A DNA stretch of 64,000 nt from Helcococcus ovis. GTDB lineage: Bacteria; Bacillota; Clostridia; Tissierellales; Peptoniphilaceae. The notes beneath the pieces are model-generated. The model was not told the DNA's origin. It saw nothing but the letters and a program-made list of their open reading frames with translations, and ran no database searches. The stretch covers positions 248,001 to 312,000 of the forward strand of contig NZ_CP119081.1 in the NCBI RefSeq assembly GCF_004524775.2. Direction: 5' to 3'. Positions 58,029 to 64,000 of this stretch are shown one piece after another. The translations under genes were made by a program, and so were the position numbers. How positions within the stretch are numbered: position 1 is the stretch's first letter; each line of letters starts with the position of its first letter.

Positions 58029-58274
58029 ATGAAAAAGAATTTACATCCTGAATACCATCCAGTAATATTTTTAGATACATCTACAGGATACAAGTTCCTA
58101 TCCGGATCTACTAAAACATCAAATGAAACGATGAAATGGGAAGACGGAAATGAATATCAAGTTATTCGTGTTGAAGTATCTTCGGATTCACATCCATTTT
58201 ATACTGGAGCACAAAGAGTTGTTGAACGTGGTGGTAGAGTAGAAAGATTTAAGAAAAAATACAATATTGGTTAA
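58029..58274 (+). CDS. rpmE2: 50S ribosomal protein bL31 type B
   Basis: An 81-residue ribosomal protein. [20 protein letters not shown] and [20 protein letters not shown] are diagnostic. It has no cysteines, so it is the zinc-independent type B form. A strong ribosome site and its own promoter and terminator make it a single-gene unit. Confidence 0.97.
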   Translation: MKKNLHPEYHPVIFLDTSTGYKFLSGSTKTSNETMKWEDGNEYQVIRVEVSSDSHPFYTGAQRVVERGGRVERFKKKYNIG

Positions 58275-58307
58275 TTTTAAATTAAATTTTATACATTATA
58301 GCAGATT

Positions 58308-58352
58308 AGCTGATGAGAAGTAATTTTTTAGTTATTTTTCATCAGCTTTTTT
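58308..58352 (+). terminator. Rho-independent terminator after rpmE2
   Basis: AGCTGATGA / TCATCAGCT stem with further pairing inside, followed by a T-run. Confidence 0.85.
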
Positions 58353-58383
58353 ATATATATTTTTTTGATATAATAAAATATTT

Positions 58384-58422
58384 TGTAATTAATTTGTAAC
58401 TTTTTTAATTTAGTGATAAAAT
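58384..58422 (+). promoter_or_regulatory. WalR box and promoter of the third choline-binding protein
   Basis: TGTAAT (58384-58389), 5 nt, TGTAAC (58395-58400): a perfect WalR consensus. The -35 TTGTAA overlaps the second half-site and is 17 bp from TAAAAT (58417-58422). This is the same geometry as at 36853. Confidence 0.7.
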
Positions 58423-58455
58423 AAATAATGTTAAATATAAACAATAGGAGTTATA

Positions 58456-59511
58456 ATGAAGTATTTTAAAAATATAAAAAAAATTATATTATTAGCATAT
58501 GTGTTAGTAATATTTCTTTTAAATAATACGGTTTATGCTACTGAGAGTATTGATGGTGAAAATTATGAGTGGCAGATTATTGATAATAAAAAATATTATA
58601 TTGATAATATGAGTGGATCTATAAAAACAGGCTGGGAATATATAGACGGTAAATGGTATTATCTGGATGAAGAAAATGGAGCTATGAAAACAGGTTGGAA
58701 ATATGTAGATAGTAAATGGTATTATCTGGATGAAGAAAATGGAGCTATGAGAACAGGTTGGGAATATGTAGACGGTAAATGGTATTATTTGGATGAAGAA
58801 AATGGAGCTATGAGAACAGGTTGGAAATATATAAATAGCAAATGGTATTACTTAAGTAAAAGTGGAGCTATGAAAACAGGCTGGGAATATATAAATAGCA
58901 AATGGTATTATTTAAGTAAAAGCGGAGCTATGAAAACAGGCTGGGAATATATAAATGGTAAATGGTATTATTTGGATAAACAAAGTGGACAGATGAGGGT
59001 TGGCTGGCTTAATATTGATGATAACTATTATTTTTTAAATAAAAATAATGGACATTTAGTTTATGGAAATTTTGAAATTGATAATAAACAATATTTTACA
59101 GATAAATTAGGACGAGCATTTTTAAAAAATGATGTTAAGGTTAATGACTCCAAAACTATTTATGCTAAAACATTATCAATAACTAATAGTGTAGAAGACT
59201 TACCTGCTATAAAGAGTTCTTCTCCTCAAAAATATAAAATTGATAGATTTGAGTGGTTGGGAGTTATATATTGGAATCGTAATAAGTTTACTTATTATTC
59301 TGAAAGAGTATTACCCGGAGGAGGTTTGGATATCCCTGGAAGAATTACAAGAAATGGATTTGTAACAGATAAAGACGGGTACATAGTTTTGGCCTCAAAT
59401 ATTTTGGTAAAAAAAGGAACAATAATAGATACTCCTTTTGGTGCTCAGGGCAAGGTTTATGATAGATGTGAAGCATGTTCTTTAGATTGGTTTGATGTTT
59501 ATACTAGATAA
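58456..59511 (+). CDS. Choline-binding surface protein with 3D/double-psi-barrel-like C-terminus
   Basis: Signal peptide (about 1-29, ending NTVYATES), then eight or nine choline-binding repeats (about 35-215, type GWEYIDGKWYYLDEENGAMKT). A C-terminal domain of about 115 residues follows. This last part has LPGGGLDIPGR, a GYIVLAS segment, GTIIDTPFGAQGKVYDRC and LDWFDVYTR. The pattern of a glycine loop, a VYD-C segment and a final DVYT resembles 3D/double-psi-barrel wall enzymes (YocH, MltA-like), but the first usual Asp context is uncertain. It should bind phosphocholine and may cut glycan. The WalR-like promoter supports a wall role. Confidence 0.75.
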   Translation: MKYFKNIKKIILLAYVLVIFLLNNTVYATESIDGENYEWQIIDNKKYYIDNMSGSIKTGWEYIDGKWYYLDEENGAMKTGWKYVDSKWYYLDEENGAMRTGWEYVDGKWYYLDEENGAMRTGWKYINSKWYYLSKSGAMKTGWEYINSKWYYLSKSGAMKTGWEYINGKWYYLDKQSGQMRVGWLNIDDNYYFLNKNNGHLVYGNFEIDNKQYFTDKLGRAFLKNDVKVNDSKTIYAKTLSITNSVEDLPAIKSSSPQKYKIDRFEWLGVIYWNRNKFTYYSERVLPGGGLDIPGRITRNGFVTDKDGYIVLASNILVKKGTIIDTPFGAQGKVYDRCEACSLDWFDVYTR

Positions 59512-59549
59512 AAAAGAACTATTTAATGTAGAAATATTAATCATAATAT

Positions 59550-59587
59550 TTTAACTTTTTTGTAATTTAAAAATTGTATTTTAATAT
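59550..59587 (+). promoter_or_regulatory. Imperfect WalR box and promoter
   Basis: TTTAAC (59550-59555), 5 nt, TGTAAT (59561-59566) fits the WalR consensus with one mismatch. A -35-like TTGTAA (59560-59565) is 16 bp from TAATAT (59582-59587). Confidence 0.4.
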
Positions 59588-59605
59588 TATGTTTAGGTTA
59601 AGAAT

Positions 59606-60112
59606 ATGAAAAAATATAAAAGAAATATAGATGATTCATTTTTTTGGATTGAATTTTATAAAAATAATAATATACAATTTAAAAATTTAATAATTGAAGA
59701 GATTAAAGGAAGTAAGTTTACTGATAGTATATTTAATTCAAAAAATAATCAAGATATTATAAGCCTAAGATATGATATTGTTGATAGAGATGGTAAAACA
59801 ATTTCTCATATTGAAACGAAAATATTAAAAAGGAGTTTTGATTGTTCGATATCAAATACTAAGAGCTTAATAAAAATTTTGAAATATGAAAAGTCTAAAA
59901 TAGAAATTTCCAATTTATTTGAAAGAACACTTATGAGTGTTTATACAAGTGAACGTGAAATTGGAAGTTTTAATAATAATTTAGGTGATAAAATTTTATT
60001 AATCAGGACAAAATATTTATCAAATGCGGATGTTGTTATGTATAAAGAAGAATTTACGGATTTGTACACATTTATATTTGAGGATAAGTATGATGAAAGA
60101 GTTTCTATATAA
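59606..60112 (+). CDS. Protein with UTRA-like ligand-binding fold and no DNA-binding domain
   Basis: 168 residues without a recognised HTH. The C-terminal half (IEISNLFERTLMSVYTSERE, then GDKILLIRTKYLSNADVVMYKEEF and DLYTFIFEDKY) follows the pattern of UTRA domains of GntR/HutC regulators (small-molecule binding, with the i-L-i-R-T...Y core and closing Y-x-F). It overlaps the next gene, a complete GntR-UTRA regulator, by 23 nt. It could be a split or duplicated sensor domain. The similarity is by eye and weak, so function is open. Confidence 0.5.
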   Translation: MKKYKRNIDDSFFWIEFYKNNNIQFKNLIIEEIKGSKFTDSIFNSKNNQDIISLRYDIVDRDGKTISHIETKILKRSFDCSISNTKSLIKILKYEKSKIEISNLFERTLMSVYTSEREIGSFNNNLGDKILLIRTKYLSNADVVMYKEEFTDLYTFIFEDKYDERVSI

Positions 60113-60806
60113 AAAAGTACAGGACTATTTAATAAATAAAATCTCATCATTAGAATTTAAGCCTGGCTCAAAAATACCATCTGAGCGTAAAATAGCTGAA
60201 GAGCTTAATATAAGTAGAATGACTGTGAAAAATGCAATTTCTAAACTTGTAGATGATAGAATACTATATAGGCTTAAGGGGAGCGGTACATATGTAGCTA
60301 ATATTAAAGATTCTAGAGGAAAGATGATTGTATCTAGCTTTACCCCGGATTCATTTAATATGAATATGTCTGTTTTAGGAAAATACACTCACAGTGTGGT
60401 AATTTCTTTTAAAGTGTTATATGATGATAAAAATTTAAGTCAAATATTTGAAGCTACTAAGGATTTTTATGAACTATGTAGATTAAGATATGTTGATGAT
60501 AAACCATTAAGTTTGGAATATACTTATTTTCCTTTTTATAGATTTATAGATGCTATAAAATATGATTTTTCTAAGTTATCGCTTTATGAATATATGGATC
60601 ATAAAAGTAATAGACCAATAAAATTTGATAAACAAACAGAAGTTGTAATTGATGAAAAGGTAAATAAAATTTTAGAGATAAAAAAATCTACACCAATATT
60701 TAAAACTACTTATATAGGTCGTACAAGAGAAAATATCATTGTAGAATACACAAATTCATATGTTAATCTACAAGATATTGAGTTTAAATATATTAGAACT
60801 ATTTAA
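60090..60806 (+). CDS. GntR/HutC-family transcriptional regulator
   Basis: A 238-residue regulator. The N-terminal winged helix reads LEFKPGSKIPSERKIAEELN and ISRMTVKNAISKLVDDRILY, with RLKGSGTYVA as the wing. The UTRA domain (about 85-235) includes ELCRLRYVDDKPLSLEYTYFP and ends with IIVEYTNSYVNLQDIEFKY. Start set at the double ATG at 60090 because of GAGGATA upstream; the frame extends further 5' inside the previous gene. It most likely controls the PTS operon right after it, as FrlR does for frl genes. Confidence 0.88.
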   Translation: MMKEFLYKKVQDYLINKISSLEFKPGSKIPSERKIAEELNISRMTVKNAISKLVDDRILYRLKGSGTYVANIKDSRGKMIVSSFTPDSFNMNMSVLGKYTHSVVISFKVLYDDKNLSQIFEATKDFYELCRLRYVDDKPLSLEYTYFPFYRFIDAIKYDFSKLSLYEYMDHKSNRPIKFDKQTEVVIDEKVNKILEIKKSTPIFKTTYIGRTRENIIVEYTNSYVNLQDIEFKYIRTI

Positions 60807-60828
60807 GTGGTTTATAAAGTGGTTTATA
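60805..60828. repeat. Perfect 12-bp tandem repeat, possible operator
   Basis: AAGTGGTTTATA occurs twice in a row immediately after the GntR stop region and before the terminator hairpin. AGTGGT is a half-site-like word of GntR/HutC operators, but it is repeated directly rather than inverted. Confidence 0.45.
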
Positions 60829-60869
60829 AAATAAGGCAAATGTTATGAATACATTTGCCTTATTTTTTT
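60829..60869 (+). terminator. Rho-independent terminator between GntR gene and PTS operon
   Basis: A perfect 15-bp stem AAATAAGGCAAATGT / ACATTTGCCTTATTT with a 7-nt loop and a T-run. Confidence 0.88.
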
Positions 60870-60906
60870 ATGCGTGCTAATCTTTGATTACAAGAGAGGT
60901 GGTTAT

Positions 60907-61752
60907 ATGGAAATGAAAATAAGTGCTATGAATTGTCATTATAGGTATTTTACTCTTGAAAGTTTTTTTAAATATATTAGCAAAATTGGATTTAAATATG
61001 CTGAAATTTGGACATCACCGCAACATTTTTTTGTCGATTATATTCAAAATGATGATATAAATGTATTAAAAAATTTAAGTGAAAGATATGAAGTGAAAAT
61101 TCATTGTATTTGTCCTGAACAGACTAATCCTAAGCCGCATAATATTGCTTCAAGAGATAAAAATATTATTGATAGAACGATAAAGTATTATAAAAGAATT
61201 ATTGATATTGCAGAGAAAATAGGAGCTGAAAAGATAGTCACTACTTCTGGATGGGGATTTTTAGATGAAGATAAAGAAGAGGCATTAATAAGAAGTGTAG
61301 CAATGCAAAAGAAAATTTGTGATTATGCAGATAAAAAAAATATTAAAGTCTGTGTTGAAGCACTTCAACCAATAGAGTCAAATTTAGTAAATAACATTGA
61401 AGATTTATCATGTTATTTAGAAAAGGTTAATAGAGATAATTTGTTTATATGTTTGGATTTTGGAGCTATGGCAAAAGCTGGAGAAGATATAGAAGATTAT
61501 TTTGAAAAATTTAAGGATAAAATATATCATATTCATTTTGTAGATGGAAAACCAACGGGGCATTTAGCGATAGGAGATGGCGAAAGAAATTATAAAGTAG
61601 ATCTAGAAAAATTACAGAATTATGGCTATAAAAATTATTTATCTTTAGAAATTGCATCAGATAAATACTATGCTTGTCCATTTATGGCGGATAAAAAATC
61701 ATTTGAAAATATAGGGGGGTTTTATGATAGTTTTAACAAGGGTAGATCATAG
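60907..61752 (+). CDS. FrlC-like sugar epimerase (xylose-isomerase-type TIM barrel)
   Basis: A 281-residue metal-dependent TIM barrel. The putative metal ligands are Glu in VCVEALQPIESNL, Asp in ICLDFGAMAKAG, His in YHIHFVDGKPTGHLAIGDGE and Glu in YLSLEIASDKYY. The segments EALQPIESN and GHLAIGDGE resemble psicoselysine 3-epimerase FrlC. Start set at the ATG at 60907 behind GAGAGGTGG. It overlaps the PTS IIB gene by 29 nt and opens the PTS operon. Confidence 0.8.
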   Translation: MEMKISAMNCHYRYFTLESFFKYISKIGFKYAEIWTSPQHFFVDYIQNDDINVLKNLSERYEVKIHCICPEQTNPKPHNIASRDKNIIDRTIKYYKRIIDIAEKIGAEKIVTTSGWGFLDEDKEEALIRSVAMQKKICDYADKKNIKVCVEALQPIESNLVNNIEDLSCYLEKVNRDNLFICLDFGAMAKAGEDIEDYFEKFKDKIYHIHFVDGKPTGHLAIGDGERNYKVDLEKLQNYGYKNYLSLEIASDKYYACPFMADKKSFENIGGFYDSFNKGRS

Positions 61753-62194
61753 ATTGTTACATGGTCAGGTAGCATTTTCGTGGACAAATTCACTAGGAGC
61801 TGATGCTATTTTAATTGCAAATGATGATGTGGTAAAAGATGAAATGTGGAAAACTACATTAAAATTAGCTAAACCAGTAGGTGTAAAATTAGTTATAAAG
61901 AATATAGAAGAAGCTATAAAATCAATAAATAGCGGAGTCACAGACAAATATAAATTACTTATAGTTGTAAGCTCTATAAAAGATGCAAAAAATTTAATTG
62001 ATAATGTAGAAGAAATTAAATCATTAAACCTAGGGGGATCTAAACATTCTGAAAATTCAAGGGCTTTAGGAAAATCATTCTATATAACAGAAGATGAAGA
62101 AAAAATGTTGAGAGAATTGATTGATAAAGGCATTGAAGTTGAATTGAGACAAGTAGCAAATGAAAGCAAAAAAGATGTTAAAACTTTAATATAA
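61724..62194 (+). CDS. PTS mannose/sorbose-family component IIB
   Basis: A 156-residue phosphocarrier. The start VLTRVDHRLLHGQVAFSW contains the phosphorylated His (His14 in HGQV context), followed by IANDDVVKDEMWKTTLKLA. The family ending with LGGSKH... is also present. It accepts phosphate from a IIA protein, which is not in the visible part, and passes it to the incoming sugar. The GGGGGG-like site lies inside the upstream gene. Confidence 0.92.
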   Translation: MIVLTRVDHRLLHGQVAFSWTNSLGADAILIANDDVVKDEMWKTTLKLAKPVGVKLVIKNIEEAIKSINSGVTDKYKLLIVVSSIKDAKNLIDNVEEIKSLNLGGSKHSENSRALGKSFYITEDEEKMLRELIDKGIEVELRQVANESKKDVKTLI

Positions 62195-62207
62195 AAAGGA
62201 GGAAAAT

Positions 62208-63008
62208 ATGAGTTTAACAGTACAAGCTTTAATTCTTGGTTTAATAGCTGCATTTGGAACATTTGATTATCAAATGGGAACTTTGTATATATTTAGACCG
62301 ATAACATTGGGTCCACTTGTAGGATTATTATTTAATGATTTACATACGGGCCTTGTAGTAGGGGCGAATTTAGAATTGTTTTTTATGGGTGCAGTTTCTA
62401 TTGGGGGATATTTACCGCCTGATGTAATTGTTGGAGGCGTATTAGGTACAGCTTTTGCAATTTCTACAAAGCAAGGAGCTGAAGTAGCATTAGCATTAGC
62501 AATGCCAATAGCGTTGTTATCATTAGCTATTGGAAATTTATTTGATATTATAGGTATATTTTCTTTAAGATGGGCTGATAAAGGAGCTAAAGAAGCAAAT
62601 ATTTCAAAGATAAAATGGACACATAGATTTATAGGATTTTTAACTATATTTAGAAGATTTATATTAGTATTTCTAGCATATAGACTGGGCGTTGACTCTA
62701 TGAAAGTTGTACTCGAATCTGTACCGCAATTTGTAATAACAGGCTTAGGAGCAGCAGCAGGATTACTTCCGGCATTAGGTTTTGCGATGTTGATGAAAAT
62801 GGTAATAAAAAAGGAATTAATTCCATTTTTCTTTATAGGATTTGTATTTAGTGCGTTTTTAAAAATGTCAACATTAGGAATTGCAATATTAGGGGTGTGT
62901 TATGTTTTAGTTACTTTTGGATTTTTAAGAAACAATACTAAACATGCAACTTCTCCAGATTTATTATCAAATGAAGTGTTAGAGGAGGTAGAGGATGATG
63001 ATTTCTAA
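62208..63008 (+). CDS. PTS mannose/sorbose-family component IIC
   Basis: The membrane channel subunit, 266 residues with several helices: LIAAFGTFDYQMGTLYIFRP, then GLVVGANLELFFMGAVSIGG and a conserved VGGVLGTAFAIST. A TGLGAAAGLLPALGFAMLM segment lies near 185. AAAAGGAGG precedes the ATG. Its end overlaps the IID start by 14 nt. Confidence 0.92.
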   Translation: MSLTVQALILGLIAAFGTFDYQMGTLYIFRPITLGPLVGLLFNDLHTGLVVGANLELFFMGAVSIGGYLPPDVIVGGVLGTAFAISTKQGAEVALALAMPIALLSLAIGNLFDIIGIFSLRWADKGAKEANISKIKWTHRFIGFLTIFRRFILVFLAYRLGVDSMKVVLESVPQFVITGLGAAAGLLPALGFAMLMKMVIKKELIPFFFIGFVFSAFLKMSTLGIAILGVCYVLVTFGFLRNNTKHATSPDLLSNEVLEEVEDDDF

Positions 63009-63816
63009 TAAAGTTTTAACCAATAAGGATATTATAAAAATGTCAGTTAATGAGGGTTCTTTAGGTATGGAATTTTCATGGAATTATGAAAGACAAATGA
63101 ATGTTGCATTTTGTATGATGATGGAACCGGCATTAAAGAAAATTTATCATGATGATCCTAAAGGGTATCAGGAAGCATTAGAAAGACATTTAGAATTTTT
63201 CAATATTACTCCACAATTTGCACCATTTGTTGGCGGGGTAGTTGCTTCAATGGAAGAGGCAGCTAAAGCCGGAGAGGTTGATTCTTCAGCAATCTCATCA
63301 ATAAAAGCATCTTTAATGGGTCCGCTTTCGGGAATAGGTGATTCAGTATTTATTGGAGCAATAAGAATTATTGCTGTTAGTGTTGGATTGTCATTTGCGT
63401 TGCAGGGAAACCTTTTGGGACCGATATTATATTTCTTAATATATAACATTCCTGCATTCTTATTAAGAATAAAGGGTGCTCAAAAGGGATATAATTTAGG
63501 ATTTTCATATTTGACAGAATTACAAAAATCTGGAGCGATGGATAAGTTAATGATGGCAGCTGGTATATTAGCTATGCTTTTAATAGGAGGTATGTCATCA
63601 GGGATGGTATATACTGAATTCGCAATAAAATTAGGACAAGGGGAAAGTGCAAAATCTCTTCAAGAGATATTGAATTCTATTATGCCGGGAATAGTCGGAC
63701 TTTCAGTTACGTGGTTGTATTACTGGATGTTAAAAAAGAAAGTTAGTGTAATTTTGATGATAATTGTGACAGTTTTAGTTGGGATTGCAGGAGCTTATTT
63801 TGGAGTGTTTGCATAA
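62995..63816 (+). CDS. PTS mannose/sorbose-family component IID
   Basis: The second membrane subunit, 273 residues. Typical segments: SLGMEFSWNYERQMNVAFCMMM near 25 (partly quoted), HLEFFNITPQFAPFVGGVVASMEEA near 65 and SLMGPLSGIGDSVFIGAIRII near 105. The C-terminus has several helices. The start lies inside the end of IIC behind GAGGAGGT, so the two are co-translated. Confidence 0.93.
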   Translation: MMISNKVLTNKDIIKMSVNEGSLGMEFSWNYERQMNVAFCMMMEPALKKIYHDDPKGYQEALERHLEFFNITPQFAPFVGGVVASMEEAAKAGEVDSSAISSIKASLMGPLSGIGDSVFIGAIRIIAVSVGLSFALQGNLLGPILYFLIYNIPAFLLRIKGAQKGYNLGFSYLTELQKSGAMDKLMMAAGILAMLLIGGMSSGMVYTEFAIKLGQGESAKSLQEILNSIMPGIVGLSVTWLYYWMLKKKVSVILMIIVTVLVGIAGAYFGVFA

Positions 63817-63834
63817 AGTTATGGGGGTTAAAAA

Positions 63835-64000
63835 ATGATAAAATTTGATGAAAAAAAACTATTTGAAAGCACAGTCGGAGCCTTGAAGTTAAGAAGTAAA
63901 ATAAATGAAGTTGTTGATGAAGTTTGGAAAAAAGGATTTAAAAACATTTGTTGGCTTGGCGTTGGTGGCACATATGCATCATCTCTTCAAGTAGAGATTC
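63835..64000 (+). CDS. SIS-domain protein, 5' part (FrlB-like deglycase)
   Basis: The first 55 codons are visible and the gene continues past the window. FESTVGALKLRSKINEVVDE is followed by CWLGVGGTYASSLQVEI, the phosphosugar-binding start of a SIS domain (GxGGTYAS). In this setting (GntR regulator, FrlC-like epimerase, mannose-type PTS) the best candidate is fructoselysine 6-phosphate deglycase or a relative (FrlB, GfrE/F). GGGGG ribosome site 8 nt upstream. Confidence 0.7.
   Translation, partial: MIKFDEKKLFESTVGALKLRSKINEVVDEVWKKGFKNICWLGVGGTYASSLQVEI

Noticed and set aside
60024-60089. Longer N-terminus for the GntR regulator
   Set aside because: It lies inside the preceding gene and does not resemble GntR proteins; GAGG precedes the ATG at 60090.

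Overview
The window comes from a very AT-rich, low-GC Gram-positive bacterium (Firmicutes/Bacillota). Gene content and style suggest an anaerobic member of Tissierellia/Peptoniphilaceae, possibly Parvimonas. That name is a guess from composition and gene repertoire, not a database match. No rRNA or tRNA gene was recognised. The window opens inside one gene and closes inside another.

Layout. (1) 1-5690: oligopeptide ABC transporter (binding protein, two permeases, two ATPases). (2) 5819-11148: a secreted NlpC/P60 wall hydrolase behind several WalR-like boxes, a purine nucleoside phosphorylase, and a UvrD-like helicase-nuclease. (3) 11149-14255: a poor region with a long perfect hairpin, two small secreted/membrane genes on the minus strand, a family of degenerate hairpin repeats and a broken IS transposase. 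(4) 14256-29758: one long co-directional block. It runs from yybS-gdpP-rplI-dnaB-GNAT-dnaD-dnaI-nnrE-serS-murG straight into surface-polymer genes (class V aminotransferase, cytidylyltransferase/oxidoreductase fusion, flippase, polymerase). (5) 29757-38671: three LicD-family transferases, a Stealth-type phosphotransferase, a choline-binding protein with a sortase-like domain, a group II intron with a doubly nonsense-mutated ORF, and a choline-binding GH25 lysozyme. (6) 38735-42440, minus strand: murF, ddl, M29 aminopeptidase. (7) 42612-49014: CapD/PglF-type dehydratase, galE, DegT-type aminotransferase, initiating sugar transferase and a Wzy-like protein. (8) 49083-57947: acyltransferase pseudogene, two paralogous AEC carriers flanking a lic operon (HTH-LicC-LicA fusion, LicC, LicB), a secreted gene interrupted by a stop, and a D-2-hydroxyacid dehydrogenase. 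(9) 58029-60112: rpmE2, a third choline-binding protein and a UTRA-like protein. (10) 60090-64000: a GntR/UTRA regulator followed by an FrlC-like epimerase, mannose-family PTS IIB/IIC/IID and a SIS-domain protein. This looks like a PTS version of fructoselysine (Amadori product) use.

How it fits together. The unifying theme is a choline-decorated envelope. LicB would import choline, LicA phosphorylate it, LicC make CDP-choline and LicD proteins transfer phosphocholine to a surface polymer. The CapD-like/DegT/initiating-transferase set plus flippase and polymerases could build that polymer. Three secreted proteins with choline-binding repeats would then dock on it: a lysozyme, a predicted sortase and a protein with a 3D/barrel-like tail. 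Two of these three, and the NlpC/P60 hydrolase, have matches to the WalR box TGTWAH-N5-TGTWAH at their promoters, which suggests coordinated wall-stress control. All of this is inference from sequence reading.
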